The notes below the pieces were generated by a model. It was not told the origin of the DNA, did no database searches, and was given only the letters and a program-made list of their open reading frames with translations. The translations under genes were made by a program, and so were the position numbers. A stretch of DNA of 64,000 bases from Methanolobus mangrovi (GTDB lineage Archaea; Halobacteriota; Methanosarcinia; Methanosarcinales; Methanosarcinaceae), in contig NZ_CP133594.1 in assembly GCF_031312535.1 (NCBI RefSeq), positions 1,841,934 through 1,905,933 on the forward strand, in the 5' to 3' direction. Positions 9,753-19,016 of the stretch are shown piece by piece (position 1 is the first letter of the stretch; every line of letters begins with the position of its first letter).

Positions 9753-10615
9753 TGAACATGTTCTCCAATGCAAAACTCAATGAAAGAATAGCCTTTGGAC
9801 TATTAAAGCTCGCAACAGGAATGGTCGTTGTCTTTGTGCTTGTTATTCTGTACTACATAGTATCCAACGGATATAGTGCCCTTAGTATCGAATTCATTAG
9901 CGAGATGCCGAGAAAAGGGATGACAGAGGGAGGTATCTATCCGGCAATAGTAGGAACGATATATCTTATTGTCGGTTCCATAGCTGTTGCAATGCCACTT
10001 GGCATGCTGACTGCAATCTACCTTACTGAATACTCCAGACCAGGAAAGACAACATGGATCATCGAGATGGCGATCAATAATCTTGCAGGCACGCCTTCTG
10101 TGGTGTTCGGTTTGTTCGGTCTTGCAATGTTTGTGAAATACCTTGATTTTGGACCTTCAATACTTTCTGCATCTTTAACACTTGCACTGCTCATATTACC
10201 TGTAATTATAAGAGCAAGCCAGGAAGCACTTCTGACCGTCCCAAAAGATTACAGGGAAGCATCACTTGCCTTAGGAGTAACAAAATGGGAAACCATCAGA
10301 AGAGTTGTTCTTCCTGCCGCAATTCCCGGAATGATAACCGGTGCAATACTTGGTATAGGAAGAGTTGCAGGAGAGACTGCACCCATATTGCTGACAGGAG
10401 CAGCTTATTTCCTTCCAAGACTGCCGGATTCCGTATATTCACAATTCATGGCACTGCCATACCACTTGTACGTGCTTGCTACATCAGGCACCAACATTGC
10501 CCAGACAAGGCCAATACAGTACGGAACCGCCCTGGTATTGCTGATAATCATATTAGGTGTGAACCTTGTTGCAGTAACCATAAGATCACATTACAAGAAT
10601 AAAATAAAAAGATAA
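9752..10615 (+). CDS. pstA: Phosphate ABC transporter permease PstA
   Basis: This 287-aa permease with about six membrane helices is paralogous to PstC. The coupling loop reads REASLALGVTKWETIRRVVLP near residues 168-188. The start codon overlaps the pstC stop, and pstB follows after 45 bp. It completes the membrane part of the high-affinity phosphate importer. Confidence 0.95.
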   Translation: MNMFSNAKLNERIAFGLLKLATGMVVVFVLVILYYIVSNGYSALSIEFISEMPRKGMTEGGIYPAIVGTIYLIVGSIAVAMPLGMLTAIYLTEYSRPGKTTWIIEMAINNLAGTPSVVFGLFGLAMFVKYLDFGPSILSASLTLALLILPVIIRASQEALLTVPKDYREASLALGVTKWETIRRVVLPAAIPGMITGAILGIGRVAGETAPILLTGAAYFLPRLPDSVYSQFMALPYHLYVLATSGTNIAQTRPIQYGTALVLLIIILGVNLVAVTIRSHYKNKIKR

Positions 10616-10660
10616 ATTCAGCCATATTCCAATTTTACATTATATTCAAGAGGTAATTAA

Positions 10661-11431
10661 ATGCCAGAAGTTTACGATAATGGAACAGAGATAGAGGTCA
10701 GAGACCTTAACCTGTGGTACGGGGATAACCATGCCCTTCATGACATATCCATTGATATTCCAAAAAACAGTGTCACGGCACTAATAGGTCCCTCAGGTTG
10801 CGGCAAATCAACTTTCCTCAGATGCCTCAACCGGATGAACGACCTTGTGAAAAGTTGTCGTATCGAAGGGAAAATACATATTGATAACCAGGACATATAT
10901 TCAAAGGACGTTGATGTTGTAGACCTCAGAAAAAGAGTAGGGATGGTATTTCAGAAACCAAACCCATTCCCCATGTCCATCCATGACAACATTGCCTATG
11001 GACCACGTATTCATGGCATAAGCAAAAAGAATATAGATGGTATTGTTGAGGAAGCACTGAAATCAGGAGCACTTTGGGAAGAAGTATCAGAAAGGCTCGA
11101 TAAATCTGCATTGGACCTGAGTGGCGGACAGCAACAAAGGTTATGCATTGCCAGGACACTTGCAGTTAAACCGGAAGTTATATTGTTTGATGAACCTTGC
11201 AGCGCATTGGACCCCATATCTACAAGCAAGATAGAAGAGTTGATCCTTGAACTTAAGAAGGATTACACAATCGTTATCGTCACACATAATATGCAACAGG
11301 CTGCCAGGATTTCAGATTATACCGGCTTTTTTCTGACAGGAGAACTTGTGGAGTTTGACAGGACTACACAAATATTTGAAAGTCCCCAGGAGAAGGCAAC
11401 TGAGGATTATATCACAGGAAGATTTGGGTGA
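10661..11431 (+). CDS. pstB: Phosphate ABC transporter ATP-binding protein
   Basis: This 256-aa ABC ATPase has Walker [10 protein letters not shown] (about residues 43-51), signature LSGGQQQRL, Walker [14 protein letters not shown] and the switch His in VTHNMQQA. The Phe-rich Q-loop ([12 protein letters not shown]) is typical of PstB. An AAGAGGT sequence precedes the ATG. It powers phosphate import through PstC/PstA and is followed four bases later by phoU. Confidence 0.97.
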   Translation: MPEVYDNGTEIEVRDLNLWYGDNHALHDISIDIPKNSVTALIGPSGCGKSTFLRCLNRMNDLVKSCRIEGKIHIDNQDIYSKDVDVVDLRKRVGMVFQKPNPFPMSIHDNIAYGPRIHGISKKNIDGIVEEALKSGALWEEVSERLDKSALDLSGGQQQRLCIARTLAVKPEVILFDEPCSALDPISTSKIEELILELKKDYTIVIVTHNMQQAARISDYTGFFLTGELVEFDRTTQIFESPQEKATEDYITGRFG

Positions 11432-11435
11432 AGAT

Positions 11436-12086
11436 ATGACACGTACCAGGTACCAGGAAACACTTGCCATTCTAAGGAATAGCATCATACAGATGGGAAA
11501 ACTGTCCCAAAATGCCATACATAACTCCATTGAAGCTCTTAAGGATCTTGATATAGAACTTGCAGAAAGTGTTATTGAGGGAGATCAGGTAATCGATGAT
11601 TACGAATTGAGAATTGAAAAGTGTGTGGCTCAACTTATATCGTTGCAAAGTCCAACTGCAGGAGATATGAGACTTGTCACTTCCTGCCTTAAGATAGCTA
11701 TAGACCTTGAAAGAATGAGCGACTTGGCAGTAGATATCGCGCAAAGCACGAAAAAAATAGAAGGCGAACACATCAAACCCCTTATAGACATACCACATAT
11801 GGCAGAGACAGCCGAGAGCATGCTTGAGCAGGTAATGAGGGCTTTTGAAGATAATAATGTTACACTGGCAGAGTCTGTTGCCAAATTGGATGACGAGATA
11901 GACAGAAAGTTCTATGAAGTATGGAAAGAGCTTATCAGTATGATGGTACAGGATGACACCACAATCAACAATGCATCACACCTGTTGTTCGTAATCCGCT
12001 ATCTTGAAAGGATAGGAGACCACGCATGCAATGTTTGTGAGAGCGTGGTCTACATCGCATCAGGAAAAAGGGAAGACCTGAATTAG
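11436..12086 (+). CDS. phoU: Phosphate uptake regulator PhoU
   Basis: The reading frame is open upstream, but the ATG at 11436 follows GGGTG (11426-11430), gives 216 aa and starts where PhoU proteins normally do. The protein is all-helical, with two PhoU repeats (each a three-helix bundle). It carries the acidic metal-cluster residues in the E-x-x-x-D patterns around SPTAGDMRLV and in the second half. PhoU restrains Pst transport and the phosphate response. The stop codon overlaps the end of the convergent polB gene by 4 bp. Confidence 0.93.
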   Translation: MTRTRYQETLAILRNSIIQMGKLSQNAIHNSIEALKDLDIELAESVIEGDQVIDDYELRIEKCVAQLISLQSPTAGDMRLVTSCLKIAIDLERMSDLAVDIAQSTKKIEGEHIKPLIDIPHMAETAESMLEQVMRAFEDNNVTLAESVAKLDDEIDRKFYEVWKELISMMVQDDTTINNASHLLFVIRYLERIGDHACNVCESVVYIASGKREDLN

Positions 12087-14803
12087 AAGTCAAACAGGGA
12101 GCTTTGAGACTTTTTATCTTCAGATTGTTGAGGAGGTTGAACCTCCACTTCTTTTTTGCTAATACGTTTAACAGGAGAATCCTGTGGCTTGTCTGAAAAG
12201 TCAAAAAGACCCATTTGCCTAGAGTCGTAATCAAGATTTGCCATGTCAACCCCGAATACACCAAGTATCCGCTCTACAGGCGGCAACAACTGTTTCTTAA
12301 TATAATAGTCCACATCAATGGGAATATTGTTCTCTCTGACGTATTCAGGATCTTCAGCGCGATTTACAAACAGGCCCTTTCCTGCCACAATTACAAAGGG
12401 TATGCGCTCCCCCACAGGAGGAGGGGAACCAGTCCTGCGTTCTATCTTTTCTGCAACCGTCAGATGAGGTTGCTTATTCTTATAACTGGCCGCTTTTTTT
12501 GAGAACATACGAGTCATAGTAAGGTCTTCGATGATTTCAGAATCTTTCCTTACATCAATATTCCTCACACCATCGACAACGCTGCGTACATGACTGACAG
12601 CACCATCCACGTCACCGTCCTTGAGCACTAGCCCAAGAACAGTGTTTAGTGTCTTAGAGGTAAGTTCACACCAGTCCCTGCGAACAGTCTCCATACCTTT
12701 GACTTTTATATCTTCCTTCCAACCATCACCAGAGGGTTCAAACACCCATATAGCATAGCGTTTTTTGGCAATGAAAAGAGCACGCTTTGCGATAGACTCA
12801 AACTCAAGCTCCATAGGATCAGGAAGTGAGTCAGAGACCATGGCGGCTATCTTGGTGCCCACAAGTCCGGCATCATCAAGAGACACCTCCTTTTTTGAGC
12901 TGCACTGGACAAATACACTGTCCGTATCGCCATAAACTACAGATAGGGATACAATAGTATCATCCGCATTGATAGAAGACAATTCTTCAGTGAAATATGC
13001 AGAGCCATCCCGCAGTATGACCTTACTGATAGTACCATTAATAAGAGCACGAGTATTGAGAATGTTATTCCTTCCAAAACTTGTAACAGCATTTGCAAGA
13101 GCCATACTATACAATCTTGCCCGTGTATAACCGGAATAACCATAAAAACTGTTAAGTAATATCTTCAGCGCAAGCTGAGTGGCATCGAGAACGCGATATT
13201 CTGAATCACTTGCGGCGTTTTTCATCTTCTTCTTGGTTTCCACCCTTCGCTGTAGCAGACTTTCAAGAATGGATGGCATTATCCCTTTGGAAACTTCAGC
13301 AGGCACAAATTCCCCCCCCGAAGGAGGCTTTATTGTTTCTGCATCAGGACGGTCCTGCTCCACCACAGTAGTGTAACAGAGGTTATGTGCCATCATAATA
13401 GTTGGATAAAGTGATTTGTAATCCAGAATCACGACATTTTCAAGAAGGCCCCTCTTAGGGTCAAGAACCTCGCCACCTTTGAGTCCCTCACTACTGCGAT
13501 TTCTCATAGCAACCAGTTCGTCACTGGGTTTTGGAGGGATGACACGATCCTGTTTCCCATATTCCCTGAGAAGCAGATTATCAACCATCGAGGTTTGCCC
13601 ACCATCCACTACCTCCTGAAGAAGAGAACCGCTCACCTGAGCTATAGCAATATGCTTGTCAAGAAGCTGAAGCTTCAGGAAAAGTTCCATGGCAAGTTCG
13701 GAGTCCCTGCGCGCGTAATCTATGAACTTTAGCAATTTTTCACCGGAGTCGTTCCAGTATTCTTCCATCTCAGATGGTGCCACATCGAGTTTCTCTCTAT
13801 CAAGGAGTTCTTTTGCGACATTCCTTAAAGTATAGCGCTTAAGGCTGTATTGACTCCTTATCAGAGGTAGCGCATCTACGACAACCCTTCCAGGAATGGA
13901 GACCATGGTCCTATTGCCAATCTTACGATAACTCAGAATCCTTCCGTCACGACCTACCGTCGATCTTACATTATCCCCAGAACCGGAAAGGATGGTGACC
14001 CTGTCTGCAATGTAAGGAATATCAAAACCATTGATATTGTATCCTGATATTACATCAGCATCATATTCCTGAAAAATCTCAAAAAAGCGATTCAACATTA
14101 AAGTTTCAGAATCAAAACATTCAACATCATCACCTGTCCCTTCAACTTTCTTTGCAACAACAACAATTGTATCATGACCCTTGAATGCAGGACTGAATGA
14201 CATACTTATCATTATCACCGGGGAACTTTCCGGAACAGGCATTGAACCTTCGAGTGGAAGGCATTCAATATCAAATGAAAAGTACTTAAGAGGAGCAATA
14301 GACAATTTTTCTATTTCTTCAAAGGAATCAGCGGTAAAAACCGAATCACAGTATATTTTTTCACTGGAATAAGGACTATCAGATACAGGTTCTACACTAA
14401 CCCATCCCATCCCATGCAGACCCTTGTCTATCAGAAATCTATTTCTGAAAAGTATATCGGTTTCATATACTTCTTTTACACCCGGAAGCGTAAGCACATC
14501 ATCACGTATTTCAGGAACGTTACGCGGTTCCATAGTAGTCACCCGTAACATGGGCTTCCTTGAGAGCTGGAATCCAATGGGTTCGAATTTTGGAACAATT
14601 TCCACCTTTTTGATGACATCGAACTGCTCCGTAAGCATGGTGGAAAGTTTATCAAGCTCTCCTTCAGCATTGATAAAGAAATACGGTTCAAATCCCGGTA
14701 CAAAACAACAGACGCTTTTACCATCTTCGGCTCTTCCGAAAAGACGTATCACAGGACCACTTTCATGCCCTATGTAATCAGCGTCCAGTATCTGGAAGTT
14801 CAT
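12083..14803 (-). CDS. polB: Family B DNA polymerase
   Basis: This 906-aa replicative-type polymerase has a 3'-5' exonuclease domain with FSFDIECLP (Exo I, near residue 175). Polymerase motif A is DYKSLYPTI, motif B has NSFYGY, and motif C is YGDTDSVF with both catalytic Asp. It is longer than the roughly 780-aa PolBs of Thermococcales because of an insert before motif C and a C-terminal tail. The tail holds two PCNA-binding (PIP-like) peptides: QMGLFDF (residues 863-869) and QSSLFDF (900-906, the very C-terminus). A TATA box (minus strand TATATTTATC, 14852-14861) lies directly after tRNA-Met, and AAGGTAG precedes the ATG. Confidence 0.95.
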   Translation of the reverse strand: MNFQILDADYIGHESGPVIRLFGRAEDGKSVCCFVPGFEPYFFINAEGELDKLSTMLTEQFDVIKKVEIVPKFEPIGFQLSRKPMLRVTTMEPRNVPEIRDDVLTLPGVKEVYETDILFRNRFLIDKGLHGMGWVSVEPVSDSPYSSEKIYCDSVFTADSFEEIEKLSIAPLKYFSFDIECLPLEGSMPVPESSPVIMISMSFSPAFKGHDTIVVVAKKVEGTGDDVECFDSETLMLNRFFEIFQEYDADVISGYNINGFDIPYIADRVTILSGSGDNVRSTVGRDGRILSYRKIGNRTMVSIPGRVVVDALPLIRSQYSLKRYTLRNVAKELLDREKLDVAPSEMEEYWNDSGEKLLKFIDYARRDSELAMELFLKLQLLDKHIAIAQVSGSLLQEVVDGGQTSMVDNLLLREYGKQDRVIPPKPSDELVAMRNRSSEGLKGGEVLDPKRGLLENVVILDYKSLYPTIMMAHNLCYTTVVEQDRPDAETIKPPSGGEFVPAEVSKGIMPSILESLLQRRVETKKKMKNAASDSEYRVLDATQLALKILLNSFYGYSGYTRARLYSMALANAVTSFGRNNILNTRALINGTISKVILRDGSAYFTEELSSINADDTIVSLSVVYGDTDSVFVQCSSKKEVSLDDAGLVGTKIAAMVSDSLPDPMELEFESIAKRALFIAKKRYAIWVFEPSGDGWKEDIKVKGMETVRRDWCELTSKTLNTVLGLVLKDGDVDGAVSHVRSVVDGVRNIDVRKDSEIIEDLTMTRMFSKKAASYKNKQPHLTVAEKIERRTGSPPPVGERIPFVIVAGKGLFVNRAEDPEYVRENNIPIDVDYYIKKQLLPPVERILGVFGVDMANLDYDSRQMGLFDFSDKPQDSPVKRISKKEVEVQPPQQSEDKKSQSSLFDF

Positions 14804-14823
14804 GAACTACCTTACAGATTTGC

Positions 14824-14835
14824 AGCATATATGCT
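14824..14835. promoter_or_regulatory. 12-bp palindrome at the expected polB start site
   Basis: AGCATATATGCT is a perfect palindrome centred about 25 bp downstream of the putative polB TATA box (14852-14861), where transcription should start. It could be a repressor site or a chance feature of AT-rich DNA. Confidence 0.3.
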
Positions 14836-14871
14836 TTGCGTTGAAGTTTGGATAAATATAAAAAAAATGAA

Positions 14872-14981
14872 TGCCCGGAGCGTGACTCGAACACGCGACC
14901 TCCAGATATCTCAGGAGATTTGGACGCACGGAATTTTATTCCCTATGAGTCTGGCGCCCCAACCAACTAGGCTATCCGGGC
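14872..14981 (-). tRNA. Elongator tRNA-Met (anticodon CAT) with 36-nt intron
   Basis: On the minus strand the acceptor stem is GCCCGGA/TCCGGGC, the D arm follows, and the anticodon stem is CCAGA/TCTGG. The anticodon CAT is at 14947-14945. A 36-nt insert (14908-14943) sits at the canonical 37/38 position; removing it gives the loop CTCATAA. The T arm is GCGTG TTCGAGT CACGC. Discriminator A; CCA not encoded. The A-free acceptor start and the arms match elongator rather than initiator tRNA-Met of methanogens. The intron should be removed by the same endonuclease that cuts the 16S stem. Confidence 0.93.
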
Positions 14982-15070
14982 AGTGCAGCACCTAAAAGGA
15001 TTAAGTCATATTAAAGCATATCGATTGAAATCGCAACCTTCTACAAGTAAATCAAAAAAATTGGCACGGG

Positions 15071-15640
15071 TTAATACCCGGTTGCTTCAGCCAATGTACT
15101 CAAAACAACATAATCGTCTGTTGCGCCACCCACAACAAAGACAAAGTTACCATTGTTCCATATGTAAGTGTATCGAGGAGTTTTATCTTTATCGACTGTC
15201 ACATATTCAAGTATTCTCACGGCAGAGTGACCATTTATGATCTCTTCTGTAAAGCGTGAGCCTGAAGATAATTCCCTGAAGCCTGCTTTATACTGAACTA
15301 TGAAATCTTCCGCTGAAACTGAACTATCCATCTCTATAACATCAACATAAACATCTGTTGAATCTAAATACATGTACAGACCTTCCGAGCCTGCTACAAA
15401 GCCTTCCACTGAAACATATTCATTTTCTACCTTTTCAGCAGACAGCTCACGTGAGCCAAGGAACTCATAACTCTCAGGAAGATCATCAACTGGCATAAGA
15501 CTCTGGCCACTGGCACCTTCTGAGATTGTATTTATGATATCTGTATTTTCAGGAGTTTCCTCAACAACCTCATCCGTGCAACCGGAGATAGATAACATGA
15601 AAACACAGATTATTAAAACCAAAATAATCTTTTTAAACAT
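15071..15640 (-). CDS. Uncharacterised secreted lipoprotein
   Basis: This 189-aa protein has an N-terminal helix (residues 3-19) ending in the lipobox-like SISGC (Cys21), so it is probably anchored by a lipid outside the membrane. An acidic, Thr/Glu-rich linker follows (residues 22-50), then a folded domain of alternating strands ending with YIWNNGNFVFVVGG. I recognise no named family; the domain looks like small methanogen surface proteins of unknown role. It lies just downstream of the S-layer gene, with a terminator between them, so it probably has its own promoter. Confidence 0.75.
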   Translation of the reverse strand: MFKKIILVLIICVFMLSISGCTDEVVEETPENTDIINTISEGASGQSLMPVDDLPESYEFLGSRELSAEKVENEYVSVEGFVAGSEGLYMYLDSTDVYVDVIEMDSSVSAEDFIVQYKAGFRELSSGSRFTEEIINGHSAVRILEYVTVDKDKTPRYTYIWNNGNFVFVVGGATDDYVVLSTLAEATGY

Positions 15641-15681
15641 GGTTACACCTCTTTGAAAAAATCAATCAGAAAAAAGATAGT

Positions 15682-15702
15682 AAGAAGGGATTAACCCTTC
15701 TT
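15682..15702 (-). terminator. Terminator hairpin after the S-layer gene
   Basis: AAGAAGGG ATTAA CCCTTCTT forms an 8-bp stem with a 5-nt loop starting 13 bases after the S-layer stop codon. On the minus strand it is followed by ACTATCTTTTTT. An intrinsic-like hairpin with a T-run suits a highly transcribed gene. Confidence 0.7.
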
Positions 15703-15714
15703 TATTTTAAATAT

Positions 15715-17736
15715 TTAGTTTCTTCTAACAAGGTATGCTACTGCAAGGAGACCAGCTACTGCGAATACTGCTTCAAATCCTGGGGATTCTTCTTCAGCAG
15801 TTTCTTCTGCAGGCTCTTCTTCTTCTTCTTCAGCAGGCATTTCCTCAGTTACTTCTTCCTCGGAAGGTACTTCTTCAGTTACTTCTTCCTCAGCAGGCAT
15901 TTCTTCGGTTACTTCTTCGCCGACACCAGAGTCATCAACTACCATTTCTTCACCGATTGTTCTCTCGACGAATGGGTAGAATCTGACAGTACTGTTGTCT
16001 GCAGTCTTGAGCATCATGCCTTCTGCAAGGTCGATTTCCTTGTCTGCGGACAGAGTAATTGTACCGGAATTGAACATTGAGATGGTTGAGGAAACTGCAT
16101 CGACCTCAAGTTCTCCGAATTCATCAGAGGTTTCGATTTCAAGAATATTCTCGTAATCAAGGAGCCAGAGACCTTCAACAACTGCAAGGCTGTCTACCTG
16201 ACCCTGGAATACATCGGTGATGAGTACTCTGAAGACGATTACATCATCCTGGTCGCCGACATCTACATCATAATCCCAGGTTGCTTCGCCGCCTGTTACA
16301 TCAATGACTTCATCCTCTACGAATTCTCCGTCCTTGGAGAGCTCCATCCAGACCTTGTCACCTTCTACATCGATCTGCTTTGCGGTAAGTTCATAGCCGC
16401 CAGCGAGCTCGAGTGCAGAGCCAGTCCTGAGTGTGTACTTGTCATCGGTGTCAAGAAGAAGCTTTACAAGTTCACTTGCATCAGCATCGTCTGTTGCAAC
16501 ATATTCTTGTGCAAAGAGACCGATAATTGGGAAAGTTGTGTTAGCTGAACCAGTAACGTCTGCCTCAGCAGCGAAGTCTGCCTCATAGTCTGTCTGAACA
16601 ATAGTTGTGTTGTACCAGAGACCACCTTCATCTGCAACGGTAGTACCACTTACAGTGATGTTAAGTGATTCTGAACCAGTATTATCATCGATATCATACC
16701 AGAAACCTGCAAAGTTGCTTGGAGTCCATGTGTGGAGTCCATTGCCTTCTGCAACACTACCTCTTACCTCGTAAGTTCCTGCGTCAGTATATTCCTTTAC
16801 AAGAGCAAATCTAAGATCATCATTTGCATCATCTGCAGTCACAAGTTTCATGCCTTCTGCAAGGTCGATATCCTTGTCAACTGAAAGAGTAAGTGTGCCG
16901 GAATTGAACATTGCGATGACGTTGGAAACTGCATCGACCTCAAGTTCTCCGAATTCATCAGAGGTTTCGATTTCAAGAATATTCTCGTAATCAAGGAGCC
17001 AGAGACCTTCAACAACTGCAAGGCTGTCTACCTGACCCTGGAATACATCGGTGATGAGTACTCTGAAGACGATTACATCATCCTGGTCGCCGACATCTAC
17101 ATCATAATCCCAGGTTGCTTCGCCGCCTGTTACATCAATGACTTCATCCTCTACGAATTCTCCGTCCTTGGAGAGCTCCATCCAGACCTTGTCACCTTCT
17201 ACATCGATCTGCTTTGCGGTAAGTTCATAGCCGCCAGCGAGCTCGAGTGCAGAGCCAGTCCTGAGTGTGTACTTGTCATCGGTGTCAAGAAGAAGCTTTA
17301 CAAGTTCACTTGCATCAGCATCGTCTGTAGGGACATACTTCTCAGCGAAGAGTCCAATTAGTGGGAAAGTTGTGTTATCTGAACCAGTAACGTCTGCCTC
17401 AGCAGCGAAGTCTCCAGTATAGTTTGCCTGTACAATAGATGCATTGTACCAGAGGCCGCCTTCCTGAATAGCATTTCCGCTTACGTAAGCAGAGTTATTT
17501 AGGATTGTAAGTTCTTCACTTTTAAGGTTATCATCGATATCATACCAGAAACCTGCAAAGTTTGTAGTGTTGATAACAATGTTACCTACTGTTACATTGT
17601 TTAAAATGTCAGCAAAGTCTGTACCGTTGAAGACCTCACTGCGCACTTCTACAGTTGCTTCTACAGCGCTTACAGGCACGATTAATGCTGCAAGAGCAAT
17701 GAGAGCAACTAATGCGATAGTTGTAAATCTTTTCAT
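15715..17736 (-). CDS. Major S-layer protein with two duplicated S-layer domains and PGF-type anchor
   Basis: This 673-aa protein matches the Methanosarcina-type S-layer layout. A signal peptide (residues 1-24, ending VSA) comes first, then two copies of the duplicated S-layer domain (about 35-310 and 318-590; each contains NFAGFWYDIDD and GGLWYN). A Glu/Pro/Thr linker follows with repeats of the type EEVTEEMPAEE, then SPGFEAVFAVAGLL-VRRN, a PGF-type sorting signal with a membrane helix and basic end. The two domains share 135 identical residues (about 137-271 and 415-549). GGAGGAAAA directly precedes the ATG. It is expected to form the cell's outer lattice and to be very highly expressed. 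Confidence 0.95.
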   Translation of the reverse strand: MKRFTTIALVALIALAALIVPVSAVEATVEVRSEVFNGTDFADILNNVTVGNIVINTTNFAGFWYDIDDNLKSEELTILNNSAYVSGNAIQEGGLWYNASIVQANYTGDFAAEADVTGSDNTTFPLIGLFAEKYVPTDDADASELVKLLLDTDDKYTLRTGSALELAGGYELTAKQIDVEGDKVWMELSKDGEFVEDEVIDVTGGEATWDYDVDVGDQDDVIVFRVLITDVFQGQVDSLAVVEGLWLLDYENILEIETSDEFGELEVDAVSNVIAMFNSGTLTLSVDKDIDLAEGMKLVTADDANDDLRFALVKEYTDAGTYEVRGSVAEGNGLHTWTPSNFAGFWYDIDDNTGSESLNITVSGTTVADEGGLWYNTTIVQTDYEADFAAEADVTGSANTTFPIIGLFAQEYVATDDADASELVKLLLDTDDKYTLRTGSALELAGGYELTAKQIDVEGDKVWMELSKDGEFVEDEVIDVTGGEATWDYDVDVGDQDDVIVFRVLITDVFQGQVDSLAVVEGLWLLDYENILEIETSDEFGELEVDAVSSTISMFNSGTITLSADKEIDLAEGMMLKTADNSTVRFYPFVERTIGEEMVVDDSGVGEEVTEEMPAEEEVTEEVPSEEEVTEEMPAEEEEEEPAEETAEEESPGFEAVFAVAGLLAVAYLVRRN
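16090..16494 (-). repeat. 405-bp perfect direct repeat, copy in second S-layer domain
   Basis: Reading base by base, this block is identical to 16924-17328, offset by 834 bp (278 codons, one domain unit). Identity stops sharply on both sides; flanking parts of the two domains differ at many positions. The pattern suggests recent gene conversion or recombination inside the gene. Confidence 0.9.
16924..17328 (-). repeat. 405-bp perfect direct repeat, copy in first S-layer domain
   Basis: Identical partner of 16090-16494 in the first S-layer domain. See that entry for limits and interpretation. Confidence 0.9.
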
Positions 17737-18236
17737 TATTTTCCTCCGAATTTAATTATATGATATAAGAGTGAGAATCAAAAATAAAGCATATTATTGC
17801 TCTATGAACTTCAGACAAAAGAACCATCACAAAGATTCGTCCATTGCCGAAGGAGACTTCATCACCCTCCTAATCCCGTCATATTGGATTACAAGTGTTC
17901 TATTAATCAATTGCCGTATTAAATCTTTTGTGGTCCAATTAGAAACAATTATCGCATTGCATTGGCAAACATCGATGCAATTGACGGTAAATGTCGAAGT
18001 TAACCAATCAAATTAGATAAAAAGACAGATGAATGTCGCGATAATGTTTACAGATTGTCGATGTGATCTTGTAGTAAAAACAACCATATCCCTTATATTC
18101 ACTTTCATTGGAACAGGAATAATTCAACATATTTATATATATGATAACATAAAATGAACATCAAATAAAAGTAATACTGTAAAAATACAATTTGCTTTAC
18201 CAGAGAATTACTAATCACAAGGAGTGAAATAATAAG
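17737..18236. promoter_or_regulatory. 500-bp intergenic region between S-layer gene and KaiC-like gene
   Basis: I see no supported gene here. For the plus-strand ATPase there is a clear TATA box (ATATTTATATATATG, 18129-18143) and a ribosome binding site GGAGTGA (18221-18227). The S-layer side has a ribosome binding site at 17739-17746; its promoter is not certain (AT-rich candidates at 17754-17770), which implies a leader of unknown length. An inverted repeat ATTGCAT (17956-17962) / ATGCAAT (17975-17981) lies mid-region. Confidence 0.5.
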
Positions 18237-19016
18237 ATGTACGATGGTGCAGTTTCTGAAGAGATATCAATGGAAGATGAGGCAAATCGTGTCAAAACGG
18301 GTATTCCAGGATTTGATGAGTTATGTGGTGGAGGACTCATTCGCGACAGGACATACCTCATATCAGGCACATCAGGTGCCGGTAAAACTAATTTCTCTAT
18401 TCAATTCATATACAACGGAATTACCAAATATGGCGAGAACGGGATAATTGTCGCAACTGAAGAAAGACCCGAGCAAATTAGAGAAAACGTTCTCAAATTA
18501 GGATGGGATCTGCAAGCACTCGAAGATGAGAACAAGCTTGTTATCATTGATGCTTGCTCCACTAAAATAGGCATACCTTCACAGGAAAAGTACGTCGATG
18601 TACGACCTTTTGACATCAGGTCAATGATGGACCAGATCATAGCCACCCAGGAGGAGATAAATGCCAAACGCGCCCTTATTGATTCAACCACATCTGTTAG
18701 TTTCTACCTCCAGGATCCGGCAAAAATTAGAATAGAACTCCTGAAGCTCAGTACTACACTTGAAGTTATAGGCCTGACATCAATGATGACATGTGAGCTT
18801 ATAGACGAATCCAAACCGTCTAGGTTCGGAGTTGAGAACTTTGTAACAGACGGTACTATAGTACTGTACTACAAAAGACATGAAAATGTAAGGATGAGAA
18901 GTATGGAAATATACAAAATGAGAGGATCAGACCATAGTAAGAAGATCCACCCCTACGATATAACACCCAATGGGTTTGTTATTCATCCGCACGAGGAAGT
19001 ATACTCAATGTTCTAA
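18237..19016 (+). CDS. KaiC-like RecA-superfamily ATPase (single domain)
   Basis: This 259-aa protein has Walker A GTSGAGKT near residue 42, an RALIDSTTSVSF Walker B strand near residue 143, and KaiC-type ends (IYKMRGSDHS). It belongs to the archaeal RAD55/KaiC group, whose members are regulatory or signalling ATPases rather than recombinases. It is followed, 231 bp later, by a two-domain relative on the same strand; a small zinc ribbon gene is antisense between them and overlaps its stop by 4 bp. No substrate can be named. Confidence 0.88.
   Translation: MYDGAVSEEISMEDEANRVKTGIPGFDELCGGGLIRDRTYLISGTSGAGKTNFSIQFIYNGITKYGENGIIVATEERPEQIRENVLKLGWDLQALEDENKLVIIDACSTKIGIPSQEKYVDVRPFDIRSMMDQIIATQEEINAKRALIDSTTSVSFYLQDPAKIRIELLKLSTTLEVIGLTSMMTCELIDESKPSRFGVENFVTDGTIVLYYKRHENVRMRSMEIYKMRGSDHSKKIHPYDITPNGFVIHPHEEVYSMF

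Noticed and set aside
15735-15986. Leu-rich frame antisense to the S-layer linker
   Set aside because: It is a by-product of the repetitive Glu/Pro coding sequence on the other strand.
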